Assembly: GCF_002307355.1 (NCBI RefSeq) | Contig: NZ_CP017481.1 | Coordinates: 2,914,001-2,978,000, forward strand | DNA length: 64,000 nucleotides | Origin: Pectobacterium polaris | Lineage (GTDB): Bacteria > Pseudomonadota > Gammaproteobacteria > Enterobacterales > Enterobacteriaceae | Direction of reading: 5' to 3' | Part shown: piece after piece, positions 1-10,736 of the stretch | Layout of the letters: each line of letters opens with the position of its first letter | How positions within the stretch are numbered: the first letter of the stretch is position 1 | Notes under the pieces: generated by a model | The model's input: the letters and a program-made list of their open reading frames with translations, nothing else | Databases searched by the model: none | What the model was told of the DNA's origin: nothing | Translations under genes and position numbers: made by a program

Positions 1-101
1 CGACAGAGCGCCTGGTGTCGGCGAACAGCAAAAAACTGACCGGATTCTACGTGATGCCGGATACTTTATTCAGTTTTGAGGATGCCGATCTAGCGGAATA
101 A
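1..101 (+). CDS. gsiB: Glutathione/peptide ABC transporter substrate-binding protein, C-terminal end (partial)
   Basis: Only the last 32 codons or so are inside the window; the reading frame begins at base 3 and ends at a TAA at 99-101. The residues include [12 protein letters not shown], which suits the C-terminus of a family 5 periplasmic peptide-binding protein. The two permease genes that follow match E. coli GsiC and GsiD closely, so this is almost certainly GsiB, the periplasmic glutathione-binding component. The identification rests mainly on this operon context because too little of the protein is present for domain evidence. Confidence 0.75.
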   Translation, partial: TERLVSANSKKLTGFYVMPDTLFSFEDADLAE

Positions 102-189
102 TCCGCCGCAAAAGAATGACCAGGGAGTCGGGTGGCCGTGAGGCTGCCCGCAGTGGTCAACACACGTTCACTCATAGGGAGTCCGACGC

Positions 190-216
190 ATGTCTGTGGA
201 AAACTGTTCATGCTGA
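190..216 (+). other. Possible 8-codon leader ORF overlapping the gsiC start
   Basis: An ATG at 190 with a Shine-Dalgarno-like AGGGAG a few bases upstream opens a frame of eight codons ending in TGA at 214-216. That stop overlaps the gsiC ATG at 210 in a different frame. The layout would allow translational coupling of gsiC to the mini-ORF. There is no proof that it is translated, and it may be chance. Confidence 0.25.
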
Positions 217-1130
217 ATTATTTTATCAAACGACTACTGGGACTGATTCCCACGCTCCTGATTGTGATGGTGCTGGTGTTCCTGTTCGTTCATCTGTTAC
301 CCGGCGATCCGGCGCGTTTAGCCGCCGGGCGGGAAGCGGATGCTGCTGTTATTGAGATGGTGCGGCAGGATTTGGGGTTGGATAAACCGCTGCCGCACCA
401 GTTCTGGCACTTCTTTACTAATGTCCTGCAAGGGGATTTTGGCACGTCGATCGTATCGAAACGCCCCGTCACCGAAGAGATCGCCATGCGCTTTATGCCG
501 ACGTTTTGGCTGACGGTGTGCAGTATGGTGTGGGCGGTGATTTTTGGCATGGCGATCGGCATCGTGTCCGCCGTGTGGCGCAACGGCTGGCCGGACAGAA
601 TCGGGATGACGCTGGCGGTCTCCGGTCTCTCTTTCCCTGCGTTTGCGCTCGGCATGCTGTTAATGCAGGTTTTTTCCGTCGAACTGGGGTGGCTGCCGAC
701 GGTGGGGGCAGACACCTGGCTACACTACATTTTGCCCTCGTTGACGCTGGGTGCGGCGGTCGCGGCGGTGATGGCGCGGTTTACCCGTGCATCGTTTGTT
801 GATGTCTTGCAAGAAGATTATATGCGTACGGCACGGGCAAAGGGCGTGCGCGAATCGCTGGTGGTGGTGAAACACGGGCTGCGCAATGCGCTGATTCCGG
901 TAGTTACGATGATGGGGCTGCAATTTGGTTTCTTGCTCGGTGGCTCAATCGTCGTGGAGAAGGTCTTCAACTGGCCGGGGCTAGGACGGCTGCTGGTGGA
1001 TGCGGTGGAGATGCGCGACTATCCGGTGATTCAGGCCGAAGTGCTGTTGTTTTCGCTGGAGTTTATTCTGATCAATCTGCTGGTGGATATGCTGTATGCC
1101 GCGATTAACCCAGCCATTCGTTATAAATAA
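210..1130 (+). CDS. gsiC: Glutathione ABC transporter permease GsiC
   Basis: Inner-membrane permease of the GsiABCD glutathione (and peptide) importer. The 306-residue product has the same length as E. coli GsiC and follows it nearly residue for residue from [11 protein letters not shown] onward. It has an N-terminal membrane anchor, a periplasmic loop with the LPGDPAR motif typical of DppB/OppB-type permeases, and the EAA coupling loop around residues 207-228 (ARAKGV to ALIP) that contacts the ATPase. A longer frame opens upstream at 132, but the extra 26 residues are arginine-rich and not conserved, so the ATG at 210 is preferred. It is followed 9 bases later by gsiD. The ATPase gene gsiA would lie upstream of the window. 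Confidence 0.93.
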   Translation: MLNYFIKRLLGLIPTLLIVMVLVFLFVHLLPGDPARLAAGREADAAVIEMVRQDLGLDKPLPHQFWHFFTNVLQGDFGTSIVSKRPVTEEIAMRFMPTFWLTVCSMVWAVIFGMAIGIVSAVWRNGWPDRIGMTLAVSGLSFPAFALGMLLMQVFSVELGWLPTVGADTWLHYILPSLTLGAAVAAVMARFTRASFVDVLQEDYMRTARAKGVRESLVVVKHGLRNALIPVVTMMGLQFGFLLGGSIVVEKVFNWPGLGRLLVDAVEMRDYPVIQAEVLLFSLEFILINLLVDMLYAAINPAIRYK

Positions 1131-1139
1131 GGAAAGGGA

Positions 1140-2045
1140 ATGAGACACTGGCGACGTAACGCTATGCTGGCGACGCTCCCTGTCATTAGGGATAAATCGG
1201 TTCGTACGCCGTGGCGTGAATTCTGGCGGCGCTTTCTTCGGCAGCATGTCGCGGTCACCGCAGGTGTGTTTGTGCTGCTGCTGATTGCGATCGCGTTTCT
1301 GGCACCGTACCTGATGCCCTATGATGCCGAGACCTACTTCGATTATGACCGCCTGAATGAAGGCCCGTCGGCGGCGCATTGGCTAGGGGTGGATTCATTA
1401 GGGCGTGATATTTTCAGTCGGATCCTGATGGGGACGCGTATCTCGCTGGCGGCGGGCATTCTCTCGGTGCTGGTCGGGATGATTATCGGTACGACACTCG
1501 GTCTGGTGGCGGGCTACTACGAAGGGTGGGCAGACAGGATCATCATGCGCCTCTGCGACGTACTGTTTGCCTTCCCCGGTATTCTGCTGGCGATTGCCGT
1601 TGTGGCGATTATGGGCAGTGGGATGGCGAATGTGATTGTCGCCGTCGCGATTTTCAGCATCCCGGCTTTCGCCCGTCTGGTGCGCGGCAATACGCTGGTG
1701 CTGAAGCAACTTACCTATATTGAATCGGCCCGCAGCATTGGTGCCAGCGACCGGACGATCCTCTTTCGGCATATTCTGCCCGGTTCGGTGTCTTCCATCG
1801 TGGTGTTTTTCTCGATGCGCATTGGAATGTCGATCATCACGGCAGCCAGCCTGTCATTTTTAGGGCTGGGCGCACAGCCGCCGATGCCGGAGTGGGGAGC
1901 GATGCTGAACGAAGCGCGGTCGGATATGGTGATTGCCCCGCACGTCGCGATCTTCCCTAGTCTGGCGATCTTTCTGACGGTCTTGGCGTTTAATTTGCTG
2001 GGTGATGGCCTGCGCGATGCGCTCGACCCGAAATTGAAAAGCTGA
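1140..2045 (+). CDS. gsiD: Glutathione ABC transporter permease GsiD
   Basis: Second permease of the GsiABCD importer, 301 residues against 303 in E. coli. It has the cytoplasmic N-terminal extension with [10 protein letters not shown] characteristic of DppC/OppC-type subunits, then the [14 protein letters not shown] segment after the first membrane helix, and an EAA loop near residues 195-215 (ESARSIGAS to HILP). The [13 protein letters not shown] segment near the C-terminus is typical of the family. It pairs with GsiC to form the transmembrane channel. The gene is the last of the operon and a hairpin with flanking A and T runs follows 17 bases after the stop. Confidence 0.93.
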   Translation: MRHWRRNAMLATLPVIRDKSVRTPWREFWRRFLRQHVAVTAGVFVLLLIAIAFLAPYLMPYDAETYFDYDRLNEGPSAAHWLGVDSLGRDIFSRILMGTRISLAAGILSVLVGMIIGTTLGLVAGYYEGWADRIIMRLCDVLFAFPGILLAIAVVAIMGSGMANVIVAVAIFSIPAFARLVRGNTLVLKQLTYIESARSIGASDRTILFRHILPGSVSSIVVFFSMRIGMSIITAASLSFLGLGAQPPMPEWGAMLNEARSDMVIAPHVAIFPSLAIFLTVLAFNLLGDGLRDALDPKLKS

Positions 2046-2062
2046 ATAAAAAGCAGTGATAA

Positions 2063-2090
2063 AAAAAGCGCGGTAAATACCGCGCTTTTT
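2063..2090. terminator. Bidirectional terminator between gsiD and maeA
   Basis: A GC-rich stem (AGCGCGGTA pairing with TACCGCGCT, loop of two bases) is flanked by an A run on the left and a T run on the right. It can therefore serve gsiD on the plus strand and maeA on the minus strand, whose stop codon lies at 2104. Confidence 0.85.
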
Positions 2091-2103
2091 AGCAGTCAGA
2101 CAG

Positions 2104-3801
2104 TTAGAACGAGGTGCGTTTGTAGCTGCGGTACTGCGGTTGCCAGAAGTTATGGTCAATCGCCTTCTGCAATGCATCGGCTGAAGTCACTACGGCTGCG
2201 CCTTGCAGCTGTGCGGCTTTACCCACATCCAGAGCAATACGCTTGGACACCTGCTGGATATCGGACAGATCCGGCAGCAGAGCGCCTTCACCGTTATTCG
2301 CCAGCGGCGAGCAGTCAGCCAGTGCGCGGCTGGCGGCCATCAACATGCCGTCAGTGATACGCTTGGCACCCGACGCCAGAACACCTAACCCGATACCTGG
2401 GAAAATGTAGGAGTTGTTGCACTGGGCGATAGGGAAGACTTTGCCCTGATAGTTAACCGGAGCGAACGGACTGCCGGTGGCGACCAGCGCTGAGCCTTCT
2501 GTCCAGCGAATGATATCTTCTGGACGGGCTTCCACGCGGGATGTCGGGTTAGACAGCGGCATCACGATAGGACGCGCGCAGTGCTTGTGCATTTCACGGA
2601 TGATTTCTTCCGTGAACAGACCCGGCTGGCCGGATACACCGATCAGGATGGTCGGCTTGGCATTGCGTACCACTTCCAGCAGTGAAATCGCATCGCTGTT
2701 GCAATCCCAGTCAGCCAGCAGTTCACTTTTCTGCACCAGCTTGCTCTGGAAATCGAGCAGGTTCGGCAGTTTGTCCGTCAGCAGACCGAAGCGGTCAACC
2801 ATGAAGACGCGTGCGCGTGCTTCTTCTTCGCTCAGCCCTTCAGACTTCATCTGCGCGACGATTTGCTCAGCAATACCACAGCCTGCGGAGCCCGCACCCA
2901 GGAAGGTAACGGTCTGATCGCGTAGCTGAGTCCCTGCTGCACGGCTGGCGGCAATCAGGCTGCCGATGGCAACGGCGGCGGTGCCCTGAATGTCATCGTT
3001 AAAGCTACAGATCTCATCACGATAGCGGTTCAGCAGTGGTGTGGCGTTTTTCTGTGCGAAGTCTTCAAACTGCAACAGCACGTTCGGCCAGCGGCGCTTA
3101 ACGGCCTGAATGAATTCGTCAACGAAGGAATAGTATTCGTCGTCGGTGATACGCGGGTGGCGCCAGCCCATGTACAGCGGATCGTTCAGGCGCTGCGGGT
3201 TGTTGGTGCCGACATCCAGAACGACGGGCAGGGTGTAGGCCGGGCTGATGCCACCACAGGCGGTGTACAGCGACAGCTTACCGATTGGAATCCCCATGCC
3301 GCCGATACCCTGGTCGCCCAGACCCAGAATACGCTCACCGTCGGTCACAACGATGACTTTCACGTTCTGCTTGGTGGCGTTTTGCAGCATATCGTCGATA
3401 TGTGCGCGGTTAGGGTAGGAGATAAACAGGCCGCGTGCGCGACGATAGATATCGGAGAAGTGTTCACAGGCTTCGCCAACGGTCGGGGTGTAGATGATAG
3501 GCATCATCTCACTGAGGTGACCGTCCAGCAGGCGGTAGAACAGCGTCTCGTTGGTGTCCTGAATGTTGCGCAGGTACACGTGTTTTTCAATATCGTGTTT
3601 GAATTCCTGGTACTGACGCCAGGCGCGTTCTGCCTGTTCTTCGATGGTTTCGACGGCTTCAGGCAGCAGACCATGCAGGTTAAAGTTAGCGCGTTCTTCT
3701 TCAGTAAACGCACTGCCTTTATTCAGCAGGGGAAATTCAAGCAATATTGGGCCAGCGTAGGGAATATGGAGAGGACGTTTGCTTTCGTATTCTAATTCCA
3801 T
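2104..3801 (-). CDS. maeA: NAD-dependent malic enzyme (oxaloacetate-decarboxylating)
   Basis: Converts malate and NAD+ to pyruvate, CO2 and NADH in the cytoplasm, feeding pyruvate from the TCA cycle during growth on C4 acids. The 565-residue length equals E. coli MaeA. Visible family features are the [10 protein letters not shown] segment with the catalytic tyrosine near residue 104, [11 protein letters not shown] at about 160-170, the [11 protein letters not shown] metal/substrate region and the Rossmann motif [13 protein letters not shown] at about 315-327. The product ends in YRSYKRTSF, close to the E. coli end. It is a single-gene unit convergent with gsiD, and about 200 bases separate it from cdd. 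No specific regulator site was recognised. Confidence 0.95.
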   Translation of the reverse strand: MELEYESKRPLHIPYAGPILLEFPLLNKGSAFTEEERANFNLHGLLPEAVETIEEQAERAWRQYQEFKHDIEKHVYLRNIQDTNETLFYRLLDGHLSEMMPIIYTPTVGEACEHFSDIYRRARGLFISYPNRAHIDDMLQNATKQNVKVIVVTDGERILGLGDQGIGGMGIPIGKLSLYTACGGISPAYTLPVVLDVGTNNPQRLNDPLYMGWRHPRITDDEYYSFVDEFIQAVKRRWPNVLLQFEDFAQKNATPLLNRYRDEICSFNDDIQGTAAVAIGSLIAASRAAGTQLRDQTVTFLGAGSAGCGIAEQIVAQMKSEGLSEEEARARVFMVDRFGLLTDKLPNLLDFQSKLVQKSELLADWDCNSDAISLLEVVRNAKPTILIGVSGQPGLFTEEIIREMHKHCARPIVMPLSNPTSRVEARPEDIIRWTEGSALVATGSPFAPVNYQGKVFPIAQCNNSYIFPGIGLGVLASGAKRITDGMLMAASRALADCSPLANNGEGALLPDLSDIQQVSKRIALDVGKAAQLQGAAVVTSADALQKAIDHNFWQPQYRSYKRTSF

Positions 3802-4007
3802 GACTTTTTACTCTCGGATAACAGAAAAAACTCAGGTGTTGTCGATCAAAACTGTTGCGGATCTTAAATTACCCAGAAAATATGTACAGGAATTGTTAAT
3901 TTAAATAGTTACAGATGGCTTGCATCTTAGTCAAAATGCAGGCTTTATCGATTCACCTCTCGTTTCTAACTCTTCCCTTTGCTGAAATTCTTTGCTGACC
4001 TCTGCCG

Positions 4008-4898
4008 TTATTCCTCAATAAAGTGATGTTCAATGTCGGTGCAGCCTAACTCGGCCAGCATAATTTGCGAAATGGCCCAGTGGCTGACAACTGCATTACG
4101 ACGCTCAACGACAGCCGCGTGTTTAATGGTGCACGTATCTTCGCCAGCAAGGTTCATCAGATTCAACGCGACTTGCAAAGGCGGCAGGCTAGGGTTGAAT
4201 GCCGCATTTTCTGCGTAGCGTCCGGTATAAATGTTGCCACTTGAGGTTTCCAGCGCAATGCCGCTGATGGCTTTACTATAGGGGGCGTGGCTACGGTTGG
4301 CGGCATCCAGCGCCCGACGCGCAAGCGCGTTCACATTCTGCAAGGTTGCGCCGTGGTTGACGTCATCCATCAGCAAGGTATCGATGTGCAGATCGACGGG
4401 GCCAAAGGAATCCGGCAGATAGTGGCTGAGCACGGCAGGCTGGCGACCCGGCAATTGAATGCGCAGCGAGGCGGCATTACGTAATTCGTTCATAAACTGA
4501 CGACAGTGGCCACATGGCGTGTAGTTCACGGTCACGGCCCGCAACCCACGCTCATTGCGTATCCAGGCGTGGCTGACGGCGCTTTGTTCGGCATGCACCG
4601 TTTGCTGCAACTGAACCGCGCTGAACTCCATGTTGGCACCAAAGTAGAAATTGCCGCTGAGTCCTTGCGCAATCGCACCAACCTGAAAATTCGAGATAGG
4701 TGCTTGTGCGCAGGCCGCTGCCAGAGGCAACAGCGCAAAGGCCAACGCATCGGCGTCTAGCTGGCTGGCTTCGCAGACGGCATTCACGTCGTCTGCGGTG
4801 AGCATGGCGGCAAAATCTGGTTTATCGATCAAAGGACCGATCGCGGCTTGCAGACTGGCAGGTAATTGCTGGAAGGCGTTTTCAAATCGTGGATGCAT
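4008..4898 (-). CDS. cdd: Cytidine deaminase
   Basis: Hydrolytically deaminates cytidine and deoxycytidine to uridine and deoxyuridine in pyrimidine salvage. The 296-residue protein is the two-domain dimeric form of E. coli (294 residues). The zinc site is intact: HAE at residues 102-104 and PCGHC at 128-132, giving His102, Cys129 and Cys132 as ligands and Glu104 as proton shuttle. The C-terminal half is the inactive duplicate domain. It lies downstream of yohJ and yohK in the same orientation, the order seen in E. coli, separated from yohK by about 170 bases. A CRP-like site lies just upstream of its start. Confidence 0.96.
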   Translation of the reverse strand: MHPRFENAFQQLPASLQAAIGPLIDKPDFAAMLTADDVNAVCEASQLDADALAFALLPLAAACAQAPISNFQVGAIAQGLSGNFYFGANMEFSAVQLQQTVHAEQSAVSHAWIRNERGLRAVTVNYTPCGHCRQFMNELRNAASLRIQLPGRQPAVLSHYLPDSFGPVDLHIDTLLMDDVNHGATLQNVNALARRALDAANRSHAPYSKAISGIALETSSGNIYTGRYAENAAFNPSLPPLQVALNLMNLAGEDTCTIKHAAVVERRNAVVSHWAISQIMLAELGCTDIEHHFIEE

Positions 4899-4958
4899 AT
4901 CGGCGTACTCTTTTTACCCGTCAATGACGTCATGTTAGGGAGCAGAGTAGCAATAAAT

Positions 4959-4974
4959 TGTGATCAAAATCTCT
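4959..4974 (-). promoter_or_regulatory. Candidate CRP site upstream of cdd
   Basis: The plus strand reads TGTGA, six bases, then TCTCT. This is one perfect CRP half-site and one 3-of-5 half-site, about 60 bases upstream of the cdd ATG. The E. coli cdd promoter is controlled by CRP and CytR, which makes a functional site plausible. It is inferred from a weak match. Confidence 0.45.
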
Positions 4975-5070
4975 TTGTTGAATGAAAGGAATGCAAATTA
5001 ACTGTTAAATGCGAGATGTATCTCAATTTTATGGCAGGGCGAAGCGAGGTACGCACCGTCCCCGCGAGAT

Positions 5071-5766
5071 TCAGCCAGCGACGTGTAAGAGCAGAGGGAA
5101 AATGAGCGGCGCAATCAGCGACGTGATGATCCCGCAGATGACCAGCGCCAGCGAACTGAATGCGCCTTCCTGATAATCAACCTCCGCACAGCGTGCCGTA
5201 CCAAGTGCGTGTGAGGCGGTGCCCATCGACAGCCCACGTGCGGCTTTGGTTTTAATACCGATACGGTTGAACACACTGTGGCCTAAGACTGCGCCGAGGA
5301 TACCGACAAAAATCACGCAGACGGCGCTGATAGCAGGAATCCCACCAATCGAGCTGGCGACGGCCATCGCAATCGGCGTGGTGACGGATTTCGGTAGCAC
5401 CGAGGCGGCAATTTCTGGCGATGCACCCATCCACAGCGCCACCAGCGTGCCGGAGATAATGGCGGTCAGGCTACCGATGAAGCACACGCTGATGATCGAC
5501 TTCCAGCGCGCGCGAATTTGGTGCAGCTGTTCATAAAGCGGGAACGCCAGCGCGACCACCGCCGGTTGCAGCAGATCGTTAAGGACTTTGCTGCCCTGAA
5601 AATAGTGCTCGTAGGGAATCTTCAATACCAGCAGCAGCGGAATAATAATCGCCATCGATACCAGCAGCGGGTTCAACAGGGAAATTCGGGTCAGCACGGC
5701 CAGTTTACGCGCGGCGAAAAAGACAATCAGAGTGAGGGGCAGTGACCACCACAAATAGCTGAACAT
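5071..5766 (-). CDS. yohK: LrgB-family inner membrane protein YohK
   Basis: Membrane protein of the LrgB/CidB family, 231 residues as in E. coli YohK, with many hydrophobic segments. The conserved block KSVTTPIAMAVASSIGG and the GTASHALGTARC segment are diagnostic. LrgAB/CidAB proteins are described as holin-like or as transporters of small metabolites such as pyruvate; the substrate of YohJK is not certain. The start codon overlaps the yohJ stop by one base (TAATG), so the two are translationally coupled, with cdd downstream. A nucleoside-related role has been suggested from this neighbourhood but cannot be shown here. Confidence 0.92.
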   Translation of the reverse strand: MFSYLWWSLPLTLIVFFAARKLAVLTRISLLNPLLVSMAIIIPLLLVLKIPYEHYFQGSKVLNDLLQPAVVALAFPLYEQLHQIRARWKSIISVCFIGSLTAIISGTLVALWMGASPEIAASVLPKSVTTPIAMAVASSIGGIPAISAVCVIFVGILGAVLGHSVFNRIGIKTKAARGLSMGTASHALGTARCAEVDYQEGAFSSLALVICGIITSLIAPLIFPLLLHVAG

Positions 5767-6173
5767 TATTCATTATCCTTCGGCGGCGTGCGATCGCCAG
5801 CCACGGCTCGTTCACGCTGCATTATCTGGGTACTGAAACCCACAACCAACATCACAATAAAGGTACTGATCAGGCAGGAAACCACGATGGGGCCAAACTG
5901 TTGGCTGACCAGATCGTAATAATTCATCACGCCGACGCCGATAGGGACGAACAGCAGCGCCATGTGGCGAATAAGAAGGTGGCAACCCGGTTTTACCCAC
6001 TGCGCGGGCAGAATTTGCGAGGCGAGAAGGATGAACAAGACCAGCATGCCGATGATACTGCCGGGGATAGTGAACGGAAGTAACGCGGATACCGCATTGC
6101 CTGCCAGCAGGCAGAGATAAATCAATGCGAAAGCGCGTAAATACTGCCAGCACACGATGAACGTATTACGCAT
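5766..6173 (-). CDS. yohJ: LrgA-family inner membrane protein YohJ
   Basis: Small hydrophobic partner of YohK, 135 residues from the ATG at 6173 (E. coli YohJ has 132). It has four likely membrane segments and the LrgA signature [13 protein letters not shown] and [12 protein letters not shown]. An upstream in-frame ATG at 6206 would add 11 residues; the shorter form aligns with the E. coli start ([15 protein letters not shown] compared with WQYLRAF in E. coli). It is the first gene of a yohJ-yohK-cdd cluster. The C-terminal tail is charged and probably cytoplasmic. Confidence 0.9.
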   Translation of the reverse strand: MRNTFIVCWQYLRAFALIYLCLLAGNAVSALLPFTIPGSIIGMLVLFILLASQILPAQWVKPGCHLLIRHMALLFVPIGVGVMNYYDLVSQQFGPIVVSCLISTFIVMLVVGFSTQIMQRERAVAGDRTPPKDNE

Positions 6174-6359
6174 GGGAAATTCCTGATTAGCTGAGGGGAT
6201 TATCATAACGCTAATGGAATTTACGTGCTACAGCGCACATTGCTAACGTTATGCGGCAACTCATGGCAGGGGAGATGTGATGAATAGCATGAGAGCGACA
6301 GCAAACGTGCCGCACCCAGGCTTTTGTTGTTCCAAATACTTTATTGATCCAAATAGTCG

Positions 6360-7664
6360 TTAGTCAAATAGCCGTTCATCACGAATCGCGGCACAGACCG
6401 CGTCGGTCAGCTTACGCAGTTCATCAGGCTGAATGATAAACGGCGGCATCAGATAAATGAGTCGACCAAAGGGGCGAATCCACACGCCGCGCTCGACGAA
6501 GAAGCGCTGTAGCCGCGCCATATTAACCGGACGCCGTGTTTCCACTACGCCGATAGCGCCCAGCACGCGAACGTTCGCCACCAGCGGCGAATCCGCGCAG
6601 GGTTGCAGGGTTTCTTGCAGCTGCCGTTGAATCTGTTTGACCTGCTCCTGCCAGCGGTTTTCCTCCAGGATCGATAAACTGGCGTTGGCTGCCGCGCAGG
6701 CGAGCGGATTGCCCATAAATGTGGGGCCGTGCATAAAACAGCCTGCCGCGCCGTTGCTGATGGTTTCCGCCACTATTCGGGTGGTTATTGTGGCGGAGAG
6801 CGTCATATAACCGCCAGTCAGCGCTTTTCCCAGGCACATAATATCGGGTGAAATTCCCGCATGCTCACAGGCAAACAGCTTGCCGGTGCGGCCAAATCCG
6901 GTGGCGATCTCATCGGCAATCAGCAAAATGCCCCATTGATCGCACAGTTCCCGAACCCGACGCAGGTAGGCCGGGTGGTAGAAACGCATGCCGCCTGCAC
7001 CCTGTACGATGGGTTCCAGAATCACGGCCGCGATCTCATGAGTATGCGCTGACAGCATCGCCTGTAGCGGTGCGATCTCCGCTTCCTGCCACTCGTCGGT
7101 AAAACCACCTTCGTTGATCGCGGCGCAGGGCGGTGCATCGACAAACAGGTGGGTAGGCAGATAGCCCTGATACAGACTGTGCATCGAATTTTGCGGATCG
7201 CACACGGACATGGCACCGAAGGTGTCACCGTGATAGCCATGACGCAGGGTGAGAAAGCGCTGACGGGCTTCACCGCGTGCCTGCCAATATTGCAGCGCCA
7301 TTTTCATCGCTACTTCGACGGCTACCGAGCCGGAATCCGCCAGAAATACGCATTCCAACGCTTCTGGCGTTATATCCACCAGTTGGCGGCACAGCGTCAC
7401 CGCCGCCGGATGGGTGATCCCGCCGAACATCACGTGCGACATCTGGCTGAGCTGAGCCTGTACCGCCTGATTGATTACCGGATGGTTGTAACCGTGAATC
7501 GCTGCCCACCACGACGACATACCGTCAATCAGGCGACGCCCGTCGTTCAACTGAAGCTCTACGCCGCTGGCTGATATGACCGGATAGCAGGGCAGCGGTT
7601 CGGTCATTGACGTGTAGGGGTGCCAGATGTGGCGCTGGTCAAAAGCAAGGTCTTCTGGGTTCAT
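6360..7664 (-). CDS. bioA: Adenosylmethionine-8-amino-7-oxononanoate aminotransferase
   Basis: PLP enzyme of biotin synthesis that transfers an amino group from S-adenosylmethionine to 7-keto-8-aminopelargonate, giving 7,8-diaminopelargonate. It has 434 residues, near the usual 429. Class III aminotransferase features are [13 protein letters not shown] near residue 142, [15 protein letters not shown] near 247-261 and the PLP lysine at Lys280 in [24 protein letters not shown] near residue 50 is typical of BioA substrate binding. It is transcribed away from bioBFCD, and both units share the 95-base control region that contains the BirA operator. Confidence 0.96.
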   Translation of the reverse strand: MNPEDLAFDQRHIWHPYTSMTEPLPCYPVISASGVELQLNDGRRLIDGMSSWWAAIHGYNHPVINQAVQAQLSQMSHVMFGGITHPAAVTLCRQLVDITPEALECVFLADSGSVAVEVAMKMALQYWQARGEARQRFLTLRHGYHGDTFGAMSVCDPQNSMHSLYQGYLPTHLFVDAPPCAAINEGGFTDEWQEAEIAPLQAMLSAHTHEIAAVILEPIVQGAGGMRFYHPAYLRRVRELCDQWGILLIADEIATGFGRTGKLFACEHAGISPDIMCLGKALTGGYMTLSATITTRIVAETISNGAAGCFMHGPTFMGNPLACAAANASLSILEENRWQEQVKQIQRQLQETLQPCADSPLVANVRVLGAIGVVETRRPVNMARLQRFFVERGVWIRPFGRLIYLMPPFIIQPDELRKLTDAVCAAIRDERLFD

Positions 7665-7672
7665 GGTGATCT

Positions 7673-7708
7673 TTCGTAAACCAAAATGGACTCTATTTGG
7701 TTGACAGT
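7673..7708. promoter_or_regulatory. BirA operator of the divergent bioA/bioBFCD promoters
   Basis: The sequence holds GTAAACC and GGTTGACAG half-sites separated by exactly 16 bases. This is the arrangement of the E. coli bio operator (TTGTAAACC, N16, GGTTTACAA). It lies between the bioA and bioB start codons. In the known system, biotin-charged BirA dimers bind here and repress both divergent promoters. The right half deviates by two bases from the E. coli half-site. Confidence 0.9.
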
Positions 7709-7759
7709 ATATCGGGTTAATTTACACTGGCGAAACGTTTTTAGTTTGGAGATGCCGAG

Positions 7760-8797
7760 ATGGCTGACCGCATGTACTGGACGCTTGAGCAAGCGCAAGA
7801 CTTATTTAATAAACCATTTCTGGAACTGATGTTTGAAGCGCAGCAGATCCACCGTCAGCATTTTGATCCCCGTCAGGTACAGGTCAGTACGTTACTGTCG
7901 ATAAAAACCGGTTCTTGCCCTGAGGACTGTAAATATTGCCCGCAGAGCTCCCGCTATCGCACCGGTATTGATACCGAACGCTTGATGCAGGTTGAGCAAG
8001 TGCTGGAGTCGGCTCGTCAGGCGAAAGCCACAGGGTCGACGCGCTTTTGTATGGGCGCGGCGTGGAAAAACCCGCACGAGCGTGACATGCCGTATCTGGA
8101 ACAGATGGTGCAAGGCGTGAAAGCGATGGGGATGGAAACCTGTATGACGCTGGGAACGCTGCACAACGATCAGGCCGCGCGTCTGGCCTCTGCCGGACTG
8201 GATTTCTATAACCATAACCTCGATACCTCGCCGGAATTTTACGGCAGCATCATCACCACCCGCACGTATCAAGAGCGTCTGGATACGCTGGATAAAGTGC
8301 GCGGTGCGGGCATTAAAGTCTGCTCGGGCGGCATCGTTGGATTGGGTGAAACCGTGCGCGACCGCGCCGGGCTGCTGGTGCAATTGGCTAACCTGCCGAC
8401 GCCGCCGGAAAGCGTGCCGATCAACATGCTGGTTAAGGTGAAAGGCACGCCGCTAGCGGATAACGATGATGTTGATCCATTTGATTTCATTCGGACTATT
8501 GCCGTTGCGCGCATCATGATGCCGGCTTCCTATGTGCGCCTGTCCGCCGGACGCGAGCAGATGAGCGAGCAAACGCAGGCAATGTGCTTTATGGCGGGGG
8601 CGAACTCCATTTTCTACGGCTGCAAACTGCTTACCACGCCAAACCCGAAAGAAGACAAAGATCTGGCGCTGTTCCTCAAATTAGGTCTGAATCCGCAGCA
8701 GACGGGGACTGAATTCGGGGATAACCAACAGCAGCAGCGGTTGGCGGAACAGCTGATTAATGCCGATAGTGAGCAATTTTATAATGCTGCGGTATGA
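7760..8797 (+). CDS. bioB: Biotin synthase
   Basis: Radical SAM enzyme that inserts sulfur into dethiobiotin, the last step of biotin synthesis. It has 345 residues (346 in E. coli). The radical SAM cluster motif is CPEDCKYC with Cys53, Cys57 and Cys60. [17 protein letters not shown] and the [13 protein letters not shown] segment with the conserved arginine ligand of the [2Fe-2S] cluster are present. The C-terminal residues after NPKEDKDL are glutamine-rich and variable. It is the first gene of bioBFCD, 39 bases upstream of bioF, under the BirA operator. Confidence 0.97.
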   Translation: MADRMYWTLEQAQDLFNKPFLELMFEAQQIHRQHFDPRQVQVSTLLSIKTGSCPEDCKYCPQSSRYRTGIDTERLMQVEQVLESARQAKATGSTRFCMGAAWKNPHERDMPYLEQMVQGVKAMGMETCMTLGTLHNDQAARLASAGLDFYNHNLDTSPEFYGSIITTRTYQERLDTLDKVRGAGIKVCSGGIVGLGETVRDRAGLLVQLANLPTPPESVPINMLVKVKGTPLADNDDVDPFDFIRTIAVARIMMPASYVRLSAGREQMSEQTQAMCFMAGANSIFYGCKLLTTPNPKEDKDLALFLKLGLNPQQTGTEFGDNQQQQRLAEQLINADSEQFYNAAV

Positions 8798-8836
8798 CGT
8801 CCAGCCTGCAAACCGTCGGGTAAGGCGTGCTGCATC

Positions 8837-9994
8837 ATGAGCTGGCAGCAACGTATTGACGCCGCGCTGGTACAACGCCAGCGCGATGATGCTTACCGTG
8901 TGCGACGGGTGAATCAAGGCGGTAGCGGGCGCTGGCTGATGCAGGGCGATCGCGGCTACCTGAATTTTTCCAGCAACGACTATCTGGGGCTGAGCCACCA
9001 CCCAGAGATTGTGCGCGCCTGGCAGCAGGGCGCTGAGCAATACGGTATTGGCAGCGGCGGTTCCGGGCATGTGACGGGGTATACCGATGCCCATGCCGCG
9101 CTGGAAGATCAGCTTGCCGACTGGCTGGGCTATCCGCGTGCGCTGCTGTTTATTTCCGGCTATGCCGCGAATCAGGCGGTGGTGGCCGCGCTGGCACAGG
9201 CGGAAGACCGTATTTTCGCCGATAAACTCAGCCACGCTTCGCTGCTGGAAGCAGCTGCACAGTCGCCCGCGACGCTGCGCCGTTTTAAACACAATCAGGT
9301 CGATAGCCTGCAAGCGCTGCTGGAAAAGCCTGCGGATGGTCAGACGCTGGTGGTGACCGAAGGCGTTTTCAGCATGGATGGCGATACCGCGCCGCTGTCG
9401 GCGCTACAAGCCCTGTGCCGAGCGCACGATGCCTGGCTGATGGTGGACGATGCACACGGGATTGGCGTGCTGGGTGATGAAGGTCGCGGCAGCTGTTGGC
9501 AGCAGGGCGTCAAGCCTGAACTGCTGATTGTCACGTTTGGTAAGGCGTTCGGTGTGAGCGGCGCGGCGGTACTGTGCGCCGAACCGTTGGCCGAGTACTT
9601 CCTGCAATTCGCTCGTCATTTGATTTACAGCACTTCGATGCCTGCCGCACAGGCCTGTGCGCTGAGCGCGGCGGTCAACGGTGTCCGACAGGGCGACGCG
9701 CGGCGTGATGCGCTACGACGCAACATCGCCCAGTTTCGCGCGGGCTTTTCCAACTCCTCCTATCAACTGATGGATTCACAGAGCGCGATTCAGCCGCTGA
9801 TTGTTGGTGAGAACGCGCGGGCAATGGCGCTGATGAGCCAACTGCGTGAACAGGGCGTGTGGGTCAGTGCGATGCGCCCGCCGACAGTGCCTGTCGGCAG
9901 CGCGCGTCTGCGGATTACGCTGACGGCGGAACATCAGCCGGATGATATCAGTCGCTTGCTTACGGTATTGCACCATGCTGACAGAAAACTATAA
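8837..9994 (+). CDS. bioF: 8-amino-7-oxononanoate synthase
   Basis: PLP enzyme condensing pimeloyl-ACP with alanine to 7-keto-8-aminopelargonate, the first dedicated ring-forming step of biotin synthesis. It has 385 residues (384 in E. coli). The PLP lysine is Lys236 in TFGKAFG, and the aspartate motif [11 protein letters not shown] lies near residue 203. [14 protein letters not shown] and [11 protein letters not shown] near the N-terminus are typical of the alpha-oxoamine synthase family. Its 3' end overlaps the bioC start by 20 bases, indicating translational coupling. Confidence 0.97.
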   Translation: MSWQQRIDAALVQRQRDDAYRVRRVNQGGSGRWLMQGDRGYLNFSSNDYLGLSHHPEIVRAWQQGAEQYGIGSGGSGHVTGYTDAHAALEDQLADWLGYPRALLFISGYAANQAVVAALAQAEDRIFADKLSHASLLEAAAQSPATLRRFKHNQVDSLQALLEKPADGQTLVVTEGVFSMDGDTAPLSALQALCRAHDAWLMVDDAHGIGVLGDEGRGSCWQQGVKPELLIVTFGKAFGVSGAAVLCAEPLAEYFLQFARHLIYSTSMPAAQACALSAAVNGVRQGDARRDALRRNIAQFRAGFSNSSYQLMDSQSAIQPLIVGENARAMALMSQLREQGVWVSAMRPPTVPVGSARLRITLTAEHQPDDISRLLTVLHHADRKL

Positions 9995-10736
9995 CAAGCA
10001 GGCGATTGCGCAGGCGTTTGGGCGAGCTGCGGGGTGTTACGATCGCTTTGCCGAGCTGCAACGTACTAGCGGAGAACGCCTGCTAGCGCTGATGCCGCCA
10101 CACAGCGGTCTACAGGTGCTGGATGCGGGGTGCGGAACCGGGCATTTTAGCCGCCACTGGCGTCAGGCGGGTAACTATGTGACCGCGCTGGATTTGTCGG
10201 TAGACATGCTGGCGTATGCCCGTGAACTGGACGCAGCAGACTGCTATCAGGAAGGGGATATCGAAAACCTGCCGCTGGCGGATGGCTGTGTAGACATCAG
10301 CTATAGCAATCTGGCCGTGCAGTGGTGTGATTCGTTACCGCGTGCGTTGGCCGAGCTGTATCGGGTTACGCGGCCGGGGGGCGTGATTGCGTTTGCGACG
10401 CTGGCGGACGGCTCCTTAAGCGAACTATCACAGGCGTGGCAGCGGCTGGACGGCACGCAGCGGACCAATCGCTTTCTGCCGCTCTCCGCTATCGACGCGG
10501 CCTGTCAGCCTTATCGACATCATTTAGTACAAGAACGTGAGGTCTGCCTTTTCCCTGATGTATTGACGTTGATGAAATCTCTGAAGGGGATTGGCGCGAC
10601 CTGGCTGCACGAAGGGCGTACGCCGGGGCTATTGAGCCGGGCACGTCTGGCGGCGCTGTCTGCCCACTATCCGCAAGAACAGGGCGGCTACCCGCTCAGC
10701 TATCAATTGGTTTATGGAGTGATTTATCGTGATTGA
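9975..10736 (+). CDS. bioC: Malonyl-[ACP] O-methyltransferase
   Basis: SAM-dependent methyltransferase that caps malonyl-ACP as its methyl ester so that the fatty acid enzymes can build the pimeloyl chain. The ATG at 9975 gives 253 residues (251 in E. coli), starting [16 protein letters not shown]. An in-frame ATG at 9942 would extend it into bioF and is not favoured. SAM-binding motif I is [14 protein letters not shown] near residue 45. [14 protein letters not shown] corresponds to the conserved BioC region. It overlaps bioF by 20 bases and bioD by 8 bases. Confidence 0.96.
   Translation: MLTENYNKQAIAQAFGRAAGCYDRFAELQRTSGERLLALMPPHSGLQVLDAGCGTGHFSRHWRQAGNYVTALDLSVDMLAYARELDAADCYQEGDIENLPLADGCVDISYSNLAVQWCDSLPRALAELYRVTRPGGVIAFATLADGSLSELSQAWQRLDGTQRTNRFLPLSAIDAACQPYRHHLVQEREVCLFPDVLTLMKSLKGIGATWLHEGRTPGLLSRARLAALSAHYPQEQGGYPLSYQLVYGVIYRD

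Noticed and set aside
132..209. N-terminal extension of GsiC from an ATG at 132
   Set aside because: The extra 26 residues do not look like the family; the ATG at 210 gives exactly the E. coli length and start.
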